Assembly: GCF_965218685.1 (NCBI RefSeq) | Contig: NZ_OZ244657.1 | Coordinates: 1,364,001 to 1,428,000, forward strand | Source: Thalassobius sp965218685 | GTDB taxonomy: Bacteria > Pseudomonadota > Alphaproteobacteria > Rhodobacterales > Rhodobacteraceae | Length of the DNA stretch: 64,000 nt | Direction: 5' to 3' | Shown: positions 37,410 to 45,620 of the stretch, one piece after another | Layout: every line of letters starts with the position of its first letter | Position numbering within the stretch: position 1 is the first letter of the stretch | Program-made: the position numbers and the translations under genes | Notes under the pieces: generated by a model | What the model was told of the DNA's origin: nothing | Seen by the model: the letters and a program-made list of their open reading frames with translations, nothing else | The model's database searches: none

Positions 37410-38901
37410 TGCGAAAACTGACTGCTTCCGCCACGTGCGGCTGGCGTACTGCATCGCTTCCGTCAAGATCGGCAATGGTCCGGGCGACCCGCAAAATGCG
37501 GTGATAGCCGCGTGCGGTCAGGCCAAATCGGTCTGCCACGCGGGCCAGCAGCGCCTTACCCTCGGGGTCGGGCGTGGCGAACTGGTCAAGGATCGCGCCT
37601 TCGATCTCGGCGTTGACCCGCACGTCCGGGAAATCGCCATAGCGCGCGGTTTGCAGATCGCGAGCCCGCGTGACGCGTTCGGAAATTTGGGCCGAGGCCT
37701 CTCCGTTTGCAGGCAAGTCCAGATCGGTATAGGCGACGGGCGGCACCTCTACCCGCAGATCAAACCGGTCCATTAGCGGCCCACTGATGCGGCCAAGATA
37801 GTCCTGCCCGCAGACAGGCGCGCGGGCACAGGCGCGCGCGGGGTCAGATAAGTTTCCGCATTTGCAAGGGTTTGCCGCCGCAACCAGCATGAAGCGGCAG
37901 GGGTAATGCACATGGGCATTGGCACGCGCGACCATGACCTGCCCGGTTTCCATGGGCTGCCGCAGGGTTTCCAGAACGGTGCGTGGAAACTCGGGGAATT
38001 CGTCCATGAACAGCACGCCGTTGTGGGCAAGGCTGATCTCTCCGGGTTTGGCGCCGCGCCCGCCGCCAACAATCGCTGCCATCGACGCGGTATGGTGCGG
38101 CTCGCGGAAGGGCCGCGTCCGCGAGATGCCGCCAGCGTCCAGCAACCCCGCAATCGAGTGGATCATCGAGGTTTCCAACGCCTCGGCAGCGCTAAGCGGG
38201 GGCAGGATGCCCGGTAACCGTGCTGCCAGCATGGATTTGCCCGATCCCGGAGCACCGACCATCATAAGGTGGTGACGCCCCGCGGCGGCGATTTCCATCG
38301 CGCGTTTGGCGCGTTCCTGGCCTTTGACGTCACGCATGCAGCGCCCAAGCGGGTCATCCAGCACTTCGCCCGGCTTGGCAGGGGGCAGGGGCGACTGGCC
38401 GGTGAAATGGCGCACGATATCGGCCAGACTTTGGGCGGCGATAACCTGACATGCCCCGACCCAGGCGGCTTCGGCGCCCGAGGCTTTGGGGCAAAGCAGG
38501 GTGCGCTCATCCTCGGCGGCGGACATGGCAGCGGGCAGGGCGCCGATCACTGGAACAAGCGATCCGTCCAATGACAGCTCGCCTAGCGCGGTCGTGTCCT
38601 GCACCGCGTCCTGAGGGATGATTTCCAGCGCGGCCAGCAGCGAGAGGGCAATCGGCAAGTCGAAATGACTGCCCTCTTTAGGCATATCGGCGGGTGAGAG
38701 GTTGATGGTGATACGTTTGGAGGGCAGCGCGATTGCCAGCGAGCTGAGCGCAGTGCGCACCCGGTCGCGTGCTTCGGACACCGCTTTGTCCGGCAGGCCC
38801 ACGATCGAAAAAGCAGGCATACCGGGCGTGACGGCGCATTGCACCTCGACCGGGCGGGCGCTGACGCCCTCGAACGCGACGGTATAGGCCCTGGCGACCA
38901 T
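37387..38901 (-). CDS. comM: YifB/ComM family Mg-chelatase-like AAA ATPase
   Basis: A 504-residue AAA+ protein. An N-terminal Lon-like domain (about 1-160: FSIVGLPDKAVSEARDRVRT) is followed by the Mg-chelatase-type ATPase with P-loop GAPGSGKS (216-223) and FMDEFPEF Walker B. An inserted zinc-like cluster, CKCG and RAPVCG, then precedes the C-terminal lid. ComM is a hexameric helicase that promotes branch migration during natural transformation. The start is ATG 38901 (GGGGAG upstream), four codons inside a longer frame. The stop lies within the end of the convergent esterase gene (23 bases of overlap). Confidence 0.92.
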   Translation of the reverse strand: MVARAYTVAFEGVSARPVEVQCAVTPGMPAFSIVGLPDKAVSEARDRVRTALSSLAIALPSKRITINLSPADMPKEGSHFDLPIALSLLAALEIIPQDAVQDTTALGELSLDGSLVPVIGALPAAMSAAEDERTLLCPKASGAEAAWVGACQVIAAQSLADIVRHFTGQSPLPPAKPGEVLDDPLGRCMRDVKGQERAKRAMEIAAAGRHHLMMVGAPGSGKSMLAARLPGILPPLSAAEALETSMIHSIAGLLDAGGISRTRPFREPHHTASMAAIVGGGRGAKPGEISLAHNGVLFMDEFPEFPRTVLETLRQPMETGQVMVARANAHVHYPCRFMLVAAANPCKCGNLSDPARACARAPVCGQDYLGRISGPLMDRFDLRVEVPPVAYTDLDLPANGEASAQISERVTRARDLQTARYGDFPDVRVNAEIEGAILDQFATPDPEGKALLARVADRFGLTARGYHRILRVARTIADLDGSDAVRQPHVAEAVSFRITGCRDT

Positions 38902-38968
38902 GACACTCCCCAATCCACCTTGGTTAACAAAGGTTAAGCTCCGGGGGATTGAGGAATGGTTAACGAAC

Positions 38969-39835
38969 CTAAAGCAGGGCGGCGAATTTCGGCCAGGCCA
39001 GCGGGTCGTTCACCGTCTTGTCGCGGCAAAACGCGTTGCAGAACCCGAAGATGCGGCCGTCAAAGCTGCCTAGGTGAGTGATCTCTTTGCCCGAATAGGG
39101 GCAGACGTCATTTTCGGGCGTGCCGGTTTCGATGGCATGGGCGGGCATCGGAGCGGGCCCCGGCCACGCGCGCGTGGGCAGGTCCATCGCATAGGGCACC
39201 GGGTCATAGGATTTCGTCAGCCCCATGGCCCGCCAACGGCGGAAAGCGGGGTCGGCAAGCGTGGTGTCCACATACGTCTGCACCAGGTCGTTGACGGGCA
39301 GCGCGTGACCCGCGATCCGGGCGGCGACGGGGGCATAGAACGCATCCGCGATGGAATAGTCGCCAAACAGCCACGGCCCGGCGTCCCCGTGGCGTGTGCG
39401 CGCCAGAGTGAACAGCTCGGTGATGCGGGCAAGGTCCTTGAGCACGGATTCGCTGGGGGTGAAGCCTTCGTACTGGTGCAGCAGTTGCATCGGGCAATCG
39501 TTGCGCAAAGGGCCGAAACCTGCGTGCATTTCCGAGGTAACCCAGCGCGCCAGAGCCCGCGCCGCCGGATCGCTGGGCCACATGCCCGCTGTGGGGTGAC
39601 GCTCGGCCAGGGTCTCGGCCATCGCCAGAGTCTCGCCCACGACGATCTCGTTATCGATGCGCATGGTCGGCACCAGTCGGGCCGGGGCCAGCGCGGCCAG
39701 ATCTTCGGTCATGGTGCCATCGTATAGACCGACCATCTTGGTTGTCACAGGGATGCCGAACTGTTCGAACAAAAGCCAACCACGTAAGGACCAGCTGGAA
39801 AAACTCTGATCGCCAATAAACAGTTCATATCCCAT
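38969..39835 (-). CDS. Glutathione S-transferase with Cys-rich C-terminal extension
   Basis: A 288-residue protein: a normal thioredoxin-fold N-terminal GST domain (IGDQSFSSWSLRGWLLFEQF, RLVPTMRIDNEIVVGETLAM, with the cis-Pro in VPT) and helical C-terminal domain to about residue 205. A tail of about 75 residues follows, not part of a standard GST. The tail has VCPYSGKEITH (Cys245) and FGFCNAFCRDK (Cys266, Cys270), a CX20CX3C arrangement that could bind a metal. The substrate is unknown. It is a single gene on the minus strand between yifB and the cobalamin phosphatase. Confidence is high for the GST part; the tail function is not known. Confidence 0.9.
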   Translation of the reverse strand: MGYELFIGDQSFSSWSLRGWLLFEQFGIPVTTKMVGLYDGTMTEDLAALAPARLVPTMRIDNEIVVGETLAMAETLAERHPTAGMWPSDPAARALARWVTSEMHAGFGPLRNDCPMQLLHQYEGFTPSESVLKDLARITELFTLARTRHGDAGPWLFGDYSIADAFYAPVAARIAGHALPVNDLVQTYVDTTLADPAFRRWRAMGLTKSYDPVPYAMDLPTRAWPGPAPMPAHAIETGTPENDVCPYSGKEITHLGSFDGRIFGFCNAFCRDKTVNDPLAWPKFAALL

Positions 39836-39917
39836 TCGAATTCCTTTCCTGTTTGCAATGACAACAGGTTAGGTGCCGGCAGGGGATTTCAAAAATGAAT
39901 TGTTATGCGAAGGGCCA

Positions 39918-40490
39918 TCACGGAAGATGATTGATCGCTCCGGCGCGCCACTGCCCATCGGTCAGGCAAACCTCGGTCACCGAAAGGTTTTCGATCTTGT
40001 GCGAGAACGCCTGATATGCAGACAGCCCCAGTGCTGTTTGGACCTGCGTCAGGATCACTCCGAAATGCGCGACAGCCACGATATCGCGCCCCGGATAAGC
40101 GCTTAGCAGACGCGCGACGGCGGCGTTCACGCGGGCGGTCACGTCGTTCCAGCTTTCGCCCCCGGGGGCACGGATGTCTCCGGGGGTTTCCCAATAGGCG
40201 CGCAGATGATCCTGATCCTCTACGTCTTTGACCCCCTTCATTTCCCACGCGCCAAAGTTGATCTCGCGCAGGTCGGGGTCATGCGGCAGGCGTGTGCGGT
40301 GCCGGGTGATAGCGTCAGCGGTGCTTGCGGCCCTGCTAAGATCGGACGAGATCACCAGCGCCTCGTGGGGCAGATGCGCGTGCAGACGGTCCAGCTGCGC
40401 CCGATCTGACAGATCGGCAGGCAGGTCTGTCCAGCCGACCATGGCCTTGGCGTGAGTGGGGCCATGACGGACCCAGAAAAAGCGGCTCAT
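39918..40490 (-). CDS. Histidine phosphatase family protein, possible alpha-ribazole phosphatase
   Basis: A 190-residue phosphoglycerate-mutase-like enzyme with the catalytic RHG motif at 8-10 (WVRHGPTH), REINFGAWE with the acid, and the second His in AVAHFGVI. Two observations suggest CobC (alpha-ribazole-5'-phosphate phosphatase): the four-base overlap with cobU upstream, and the cobalamin context. CobC relatives in alphaproteobacteria diverge in sequence, however, so other small phosphatases remain possible. Length fits the family (about 190-200). Confidence 0.8.
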   Translation of the reverse strand: MSRFFWVRHGPTHAKAMVGWTDLPADLSDRAQLDRLHAHLPHEALVISSDLSRAASTADAITRHRTRLPHDPDLREINFGAWEMKGVKDVEDQDHLRAYWETPGDIRAPGGESWNDVTARVNAAVARLLSAYPGRDIVAVAHFGVILTQVQTALGLSAYQAFSHKIENLSVTEVCLTDGQWRAGAINHLP

Positions 40491-41008
40491 CGCAGGGTTC
40501 CTTTGAGGGCAAGCGGCAATCCGGCCATCACGGCGACCACCAGATCGGCCTGCGCAGCCAGCTTTTGGTTCAGCGCGCCTTGCGCATTCTGAAAGCGGCG
40601 GGCCAGCGCATTTTCGGGCACCACGGACATACCGACCTCGTTCGAGACGACAACGACGGGGGCCTGACAGTCCTTCAGGGCGGCGAAAAATTCGCTTTCG
40701 GCCGCGTCAAGATCGCTGCCATCCAGAAGGTGGTTTGACAACCACATGGTTGCGCAATCCAGCAGCACAGCTTGATCTGGCCCAGCGGACGCGAGCGCCT
40801 GTGAAACATTTAGCGGAGCCTCGATCGTGGTCCAGTCAGGGCCCCGCTGGGCGCGGTGCTGGTCCACCTTCGAGCGCATTTCGTCATCCCAAGCCCTTGC
40901 AGTGGCAAGATAAATTCGGCTGCTGGCACCGCGCTTGACCAAATCTTCGGCCCACAGGGATTTGCCCGATCCGGCCCCGCCCAGCACAAGGGTCAGCTTA
41001 TCAAGCAT
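40487..41008 (-). CDS. cobU: Adenosylcobinamide kinase / adenosylcobinamide-phosphate guanylyltransferase
   Basis: A 173-residue bifunctional enzyme of the nucleotide-loop assembly of cobalamin (CobU, CobP in alphaproteobacteria). The P-loop is GGAGSGKS (10-17) and the guanylylated His is probably His51 in DQHRAQRG. Length is typical. The next gene on the strand, overlapping by four bases, is a histidine phosphatase, so the two may act on consecutive steps. No cobalamin riboswitch was seen in the 100 bases that separate it from the divergent rpoH. Confidence 0.93.
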   Translation of the reverse strand: MLDKLTLVLGGAGSGKSLWAEDLVKRGASSRIYLATARAWDDEMRSKVDQHRAQRGPDWTTIEAPLNVSQALASAGPDQAVLLDCATMWLSNHLLDGSDLDAAESEFFAALKDCQAPVVVVSNEVGMSVVPENALARRFQNAQGALNQKLAAQADLVVAVMAGLPLALKGTLR

Positions 41009-41108
41009 ATTCTATACACCTTATTGTGAACCATTCAGCCTTGCCGTGCGTAACACTCCTGTCCCTAATTATAAAGAGCGCGCCCCGCGCGCAGATTGGC
41101 GGTTAGAA

Positions 41109-41987
41109 ATGGCACTTGATTATCCAAACGACATGTCGCTTTCGCGCGTCGCGATGAAGGCCGAGCTGCTGGACGCTGAAACCGAACGCGATCTGGCCTA
41201 TGCTTGGCGAGACAAGCGTGACGAGGCAGCGCTGCATCGGCTGATCACGGCCTACATGCGCCTGGCGATCTCGATGGCGTCGAAATACAAGCGTTACGGC
41301 GCTCCGATGAATGACCTGATCCAAGAGGCTGGGCTGGGTCTGATGAAGGCCGCCGACAAGTTTGACCCGGACCGCGGCGTGCGGTTTTCCACCTATGCGG
41401 TTTGGTGGATCAAAGCCTCGATCCAGGACTACGTAATGCGGAACTGGTCGATGGTGCGGACGGGGTCGACCTCGTCGCAGAAGTCGCTGTTTTTCAACCA
41501 GCGGCGCGTGCAGGCACGTCTGGAGCGCGAGGCGATGGCTCGGGGCGAAACCCTGGACCGTCATCAACTGCGCCACATGATCTCGACCGAGATCGGCGTA
41601 CCGCTGCGCGATGTCGAGATGATGGAGGGGCGGCTGTCCGGCTCGGATTTCTCGCTTAACGCCACTCAGAGCACCGAAGATGAGGGCCGTGAGTGGATCG
41701 ACACGCTGGAAGATGATAGCGCCCAATCGGCCGAGATCGTCGAAGAGCAGCACGACCGCGAAACCCTGCGCGCTTGGTTGGCAGAAGCCATGGGCGCCCT
41801 GAACGAACGCGAGCAATTCATCATCCGCGAGCGCAAGTTGCGCGAGCCGATCCGCACGCTGGAATCGCTGGGCCAAGAGCTGAACCTGTCCAAAGAACGG
41901 GTCCGCCAGCTGGAGGCTGCGGCCTTTGCCAAGATGCGCAAATATCTTGAAGGCCGGTCCGAAGAGGTGCATGACCTGTTGGCATGA
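41109..41987 (+). CDS. rpoH: Heat-shock/stress sigma factor, RpoHII type
   Basis: A 292-residue group-3 sigma-32 family factor. Region 2 contains NDLIQEAGLGLMKAADKFDP and FSTYAVWWIKASIQDYV; the RpoH box follows as SSQKSLFF; region 4 ends in LSKERVRQLEAAAFAKMRKY. The pair MRNWSMVRTGS and SSQKSLFFNQRR matches RpoHII of Rhodobacter sphaeroides rather than RpoHI (which has a more sigma-32-like MGTTAAQKKLFF). RpoHII acts in singlet-oxygen and oxidative stress. Start ATG 41109 (MALDYPNDMSLSRVA); the frame is open earlier, toward the divergent cobU. The 3' end overlaps the chaN-like gene by four bases, so the two are coupled. Confidence 0.93.
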   Translation: MALDYPNDMSLSRVAMKAELLDAETERDLAYAWRDKRDEAALHRLITAYMRLAISMASKYKRYGAPMNDLIQEAGLGLMKAADKFDPDRGVRFSTYAVWWIKASIQDYVMRNWSMVRTGSTSSQKSLFFNQRRVQARLEREAMARGETLDRHQLRHMISTEIGVPLRDVEMMEGRLSGSDFSLNATQSTEDEGREWIDTLEDDSAQSAEIVEEQHDRETLRAWLAEAMGALNEREQFIIRERKLREPIRTLESLGQELNLSKERVRQLEAAAFAKMRKYLEGRSEEVHDLLA

Positions 41988-42775
41988 GAGCCCTGTATTT
42001 AGTTCTGGCCCTTTTGAGCGCAGTACCTTTCGCCCATGCCAAGGCGCCGCCGGAAAAAATGGCGCAAGCCCACGTGGTGTTCTTGGGCGAAGTGCACGAC
42101 AATCCCGCGCATCATGAAAAACAAGCAGAGTTTATCGCGGCCTTGCAGCCCTCGGCCGTTGTGTATGAAATGCTGACATCTGACGTGGCCGCCGCGCTGA
42201 CGCCAGCGGATCTGGCGTCGTCTCAGGCGTTTGATGCGGCGACGGGATGGTCACAAAGCGGCTGGCCCGATCTGGCCATGTATTGGCCCGTGGTCATGGC
42301 CGCACCTGCCAAAATCTACGGTGCCGCCTTGCCGCGTCCGCAGGCGCGGGCGGCGATGAAGGATGGCATTGCTTCTTATTTTGGGTCCGGAGCGGCTGAA
42401 TATGGGCTGATGGCCCCTTTGCCCACGGACCAACAGACTCAGCGAGAGGCGATGCAGATGACGGCACATTGCGACGCGCTGCCGGAAACGCTTTTGCCGG
42501 GGATGGTGGCGTTGCAACGCCTGCGGGACGCGATGCTGGCCCGGGCGGCTCTGACGGCCTTAGAGGATACCGGCGGGCCGGTCGTTGTGATCACGGGTAA
42601 CGGCCATGCGCGTGCGGATTGGGGGGCGCCCAGCTATGTCGCGCGTGTCCGCCCTGACCTGCGTTTCTTTGCGGTGGCCCAGACCGAGGGCGACGCCGAA
42701 CCCGATCCGGCCTTCGATCTGGTGCTTGGCGGCCCTGTCATAGACCGCCCCGATCCCTGCGCGGCGTTCAGGTGA
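41984..42775 (+). CDS. ChaN family periplasmic (heme/iron-associated) protein
   Basis: A 263-residue exported protein with signal peptide (cleavage after AHA near 19), followed by the ChaN/Tiki-like fold: FLGEVHDNPAHHEKQ with the metal-type His/Glu residues, AVVYEM, and VVITGNGHARADWG. In Campylobacter ChaN binds heme as a dimer; the wider superfamily contains metalloproteases, so a hydrolase role is possible. It is translationally coupled to the RpoHII-type sigma gene (ATGA overlap). A stress or heme/iron function is plausible but is inference. Confidence 0.82.
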   Translation: MRALYLVLALLSAVPFAHAKAPPEKMAQAHVVFLGEVHDNPAHHEKQAEFIAALQPSAVVYEMLTSDVAAALTPADLASSQAFDAATGWSQSGWPDLAMYWPVVMAAPAKIYGAALPRPQARAAMKDGIASYFGSGAAEYGLMAPLPTDQQTQREAMQMTAHCDALPETLLPGMVALQRLRDAMLARAALTALEDTGGPVVVITGNGHARADWGAPSYVARVRPDLRFFAVAQTEGDAEPDPAFDLVLGGPVIDRPDPCAAFR

Positions 42776-42837
42776 GCGCTCTTGTCAGTGCCGCCGCCGC
42801 GCCCTAGTGTCGGCTCGATACATCTAAGGGGGCAGAA

Positions 42838-44034
42838 ATGCTGGCAAACAAGCGGATCCTGTTGATCATCGGAGGCGGCATCGCGGCCTATAAAACGCCC
42901 GAGCTGATCCGGAGACTACGCGAACGCGGGGCGGCGGTGACGCCTGTCATGACGCGCGCGGCCAAGGAATTCGTAACCCCGCTCAGCCTGTCCGCGGTGG
43001 CCGGAGAGAAGGTCTATGACGATCTGTTTGACCTGACCGATGAATCCGAGATGGGCCATATCGAACTGTCGCGCAGTGCCGACCTGATCGTCGTGGCCCC
43101 GGCCACTGCTGATCTGATGGCCAAGATGGCGGGGGGGCACGCGGATGACATGGCCTCGACCCTGCTGATGGCGACGGACACGCCGGTGATGATTGCGCCC
43201 GCGATGAACGTGCGCATGTGGGATCACCCGGCGACACAGCGCAACCTGGCCACTTTGCAGGCGGATGGCATCAGTTTGATTGGCCCGAACGAGGGCGACA
43301 TGGCCTGCGGCGAATACGGCCCCGGCCGCATGTCCGAACCTCTGGAGATTGTCGCCGCAGCCCAGGCCACCCTGTCAGGCGGCCCGTTGAAGGGTAAACG
43401 CATTGTCATAACCTCGGGGCCGACGCAGGAACCGATTGACCCGGTGCGCTATATCTCGAACCGCTCATCCGGGGCACAGGGCACGGCGATTGCCCGTGCA
43501 TTGGTCGCGCTGGGCGCCGAGGTCGTGTTCGTGACCGGCCCCGCCGATGTGCCCCCGCCCGAGGGCGTACAGGTGGTGCGGATCGAAACCGCAGTTCAGA
43601 TGCTGGAGGCCGTGCAGGCGGCCTTGCCCGCCGACGCTGCCATTTTCGCCGCCGCCGTGGCCGATTGGCGCGTGACAGAGGCGGCCAGTTCGAAGATGAA
43701 AAAGCAAAACGGCGAGATCCCCACGCTCAGCTTCTCTGAGAACCCGGATATCCTGGCAACGGTCAGCCAAATGACGGACGGGCGCCCCGGTCTGGTCGTG
43801 GGTTTTGCCGCTGAAACCGACGACGTGATCGAAAACGCGACGGCCAAGCGTCTGCGGAAAGGGTGCGATTGGATCGTGGCCAACGATGTCTCGCCCGAGA
43901 CCGGCACCTTTGGCGGCGCGCAGAACACGGTGCATATCATCAATGATGTGGGCGTCGAGGATTGGCCGAAAATGGCCAAGGACGCAGTGGCGCAAAAGCT
44001 GGCCGAGCGCATCGCTGCCGCTCTGGACGCGTAA
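42838..44034 (+). CDS. coaBC: Bifunctional CoaBC (phosphopantothenoylcysteine decarboxylase/synthase)
   Basis: A 398-residue coenzyme A enzyme. The N-terminal flavoprotein domain (CoaC) shows IIGGGIAAYKTPELIRRL, the conserved APAMNVRMW and MACGEYGPGRM; the C-terminal domain (CoaB, from about 180) shows ITSGPTQEPIDPVRYISNRS with the CTP site. It joins cysteine to phosphopantothenate and decarboxylates the product to phosphopantetheine. It precedes dut by 25 bases, the same coaBC-dut pair as in E. coli. Start ATG 42838 with AAGGGGG upstream. Confidence 0.97.
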   Translation: MLANKRILLIIGGGIAAYKTPELIRRLRERGAAVTPVMTRAAKEFVTPLSLSAVAGEKVYDDLFDLTDESEMGHIELSRSADLIVVAPATADLMAKMAGGHADDMASTLLMATDTPVMIAPAMNVRMWDHPATQRNLATLQADGISLIGPNEGDMACGEYGPGRMSEPLEIVAAAQATLSGGPLKGKRIVITSGPTQEPIDPVRYISNRSSGAQGTAIARALVALGAEVVFVTGPADVPPPEGVQVVRIETAVQMLEAVQAALPADAAIFAAAVADWRVTEAASSKMKKQNGEIPTLSFSENPDILATVSQMTDGRPGLVVGFAAETDDVIENATAKRLRKGCDWIVANDVSPETGTFGGAQNTVHIINDVGVEDWPKMAKDAVAQKLAERIAAALDA

Positions 44035-44059
44035 ATTTTTCTGAAAGGACCGGGCCAAG

Positions 44060-44524
44060 ATGGTGACCGTTGCATTGACTTGGACAGACGAGGCCGACCA
44101 GACGCTGGCCCTGCCAAGCTATGAATCCGAGGGCGCTGCAGGCGCTGACCTGCGGGCCAATTTCGGTCCAGATTTGCGGGGCACGGGCGTGGTGCTGGCT
44201 CCGGGTGCGCGGGCGTTGATTCCGACGGGCCTGCGGCTTGAAATCCCGTTGGGTTTCGAGGTGCAGTTGCGCCCTCGATCCGGGTTGGCGCTGAAGCACG
44301 GGATCACGCTGCCCAACAGCCCAGGCACGATCGACAGCGACTATCGCGGGCCGTTGGGGGTGATTGTGATGAACGCAGGTGACGCTGATTTCCACGTACA
44401 ACACGGGGACCGCATCGCCCAGATGATCGTGGCTCCGGTTGTGCAGGCGACCTTCGAAATGGCCGAGGTTCTGTCGGACACCGCGCGTGGCGCGGGCGGA
44501 TTTGGCTCGACCGGGCGGGGCTGA
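44060..44524 (+). CDS. dut: Deoxyuridine 5'-triphosphate nucleotidohydrolase (dUTPase)
   Basis: A 154-residue homotrimeric dUTPase that hydrolyses dUTP to dUMP, keeping uracil out of DNA and supplying the dTMP pathway. All five motifs appear: GAAGADLRAN, PTGLRLEIP, RPRSGLALKHG, NSPGTIDSDYRGPLGVIV and the C-terminal arm GAGGFGSTGRG. The ATG is at 44060 with AAAGGA upstream. The stop overlaps the ATG of the next gene by one base, which suggests coupled translation with the E1-like enzyme. Confidence 0.98.
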   Translation: MVTVALTWTDEADQTLALPSYESEGAAGADLRANFGPDLRGTGVVLAPGARALIPTGLRLEIPLGFEVQLRPRSGLALKHGITLPNSPGTIDSDYRGPLGVIVMNAGDADFHVQHGDRIAQMIVAPVVQATFEMAEVLSDTARGAGGFGSTGRG

Positions 44525-45564
44525 TGGCGCTGGTCCTGATACTGGCGGCGGTCCTGTGGGGGATCGGAATGGCCATGGGGGCGCCGATCCGGGTGCGTAT
44601 AGTCATGCTGGCAGTGCTTTGGGCGGCCGTTGTGCTGCTGCATCTGGTGTTGCCCGATGGGAACGCCTTGCGCACGGCGACTGGCGGGCAGGCCGCGCCC
44701 TGGCTGATCTTCGGGGCGCTGGCCGGGCTGGTTTTGCTGTATCGTGAAGGGCTTAGATGGCTGCGACGCCGGGCCGTCCCGACGGCAGCCCCGGCCAAAC
44801 CCCAAGGCACGTTTTCCGAGGTCGAGCTGAACCGCTATGCCCGCCATATCGTGCTGCGCGAGGTTGGCGGTAAGGGTCAAAAACGCCTGAAAAACGCAAA
44901 GGTTTTGGTGATCGGCGCCGGGGGTCTGGGCTCGCCTGCGCTGCTCTATCTGGCCGCCGCGGGCGTGGGCACGATCGGCGTGATTGACGATGATGAGGTC
45001 GACAATTCCAACCTGCAGCGGCAGGTAATTCACCCCGATGCAGCGATCGGCATGCCTAAGGTATTCTCAGCGCAGAAGGCGATGGAGGCGCAGAACCCCT
45101 TTGTCCAGGTGCGGCCCTATCATCGCCGCCTGACGCCCGAATTAGCGAGTGAAATGTTCGCAGAATACGACCTGATCCTTGATGGTACTGATAACTTCAC
45201 CACACGGTATTTGGTGAATGAAGCTGCGGTTTCTTCAGGTAAGCCGCTGATTTCCGGCGCTTTATCGCAATGGGAGGGGCAGATCAGCGTGTTCGAACCC
45301 GCGCAGTCCGGCCCCTGTTACCAATGCGTGTTCCCTCAGGCCCCGGCGGCAGGCCTGGCCCCGTCCTGCGCCGAGGCCGGCGTGATCGGCCCCCTGCCAG
45401 GCGTCATAGGCACCATGATGGCTGTCGAGGCTATCAAGCTCATCACCGGCGCGGGGGCTCCTTTGCGCGGCGAGATGCTGATCTATGATGCGCTTTGGGG
45501 TGAAACCCGGAAAATCGCATTGAAAAAACGCTCCGATTGCCCGGTTTGCGGTGAAACAGCCTAG
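44524..45564 (+). CDS. Membrane-anchored MoeB/ThiF-type E1-like adenylyltransferase
   Basis: A 346-residue protein. The N-terminal 80 residues hold three hydrophobic segments (about 3-20, 24-44 and 60-75), a membrane anchor. From about 97 it is a typical ThiF/MoeB domain: NRYARHIVLREVGGKGQ, GAGGLGSP (131-138), the dinucleotide site, the conserved Cys282 (SCAEAGVIGP) and four zinc cysteines Cys265, Cys268, Cys339, Cys342. Such enzymes adenylate the C-terminus of small ubiquitin-like sulfur carriers (MoaD, ThiS). No such partner is in the window, and there is no C-terminal rhodanese. The membrane anchor is the odd part. It follows dut with a one-base overlap. Confidence 0.87.
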   Translation: MALVLILAAVLWGIGMAMGAPIRVRIVMLAVLWAAVVLLHLVLPDGNALRTATGGQAAPWLIFGALAGLVLLYREGLRWLRRRAVPTAAPAKPQGTFSEVELNRYARHIVLREVGGKGQKRLKNAKVLVIGAGGLGSPALLYLAAAGVGTIGVIDDDEVDNSNLQRQVIHPDAAIGMPKVFSAQKAMEAQNPFVQVRPYHRRLTPELASEMFAEYDLILDGTDNFTTRYLVNEAAVSSGKPLISGALSQWEGQISVFEPAQSGPCYQCVFPQAPAAGLAPSCAEAGVIGPLPGVIGTMMAVEAIKLITGAGAPLRGEMLIYDALWGETRKIALKKRSDCPVCGETA

Positions 45565-45620
45565 GCGATCTGGACGTCTGGCACGGGCGTGATTACCTGT
45601 GCTCTCAAAGGAGAATTTGC

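Noticed and set aside
40487..41108. Cobalamin riboswitch ahead of cobU
   Set aside because: Only 100 bases separate cobU from the divergent rpoH start, too short for a full B12 riboswitch, and no B12-box-like segment was seen.
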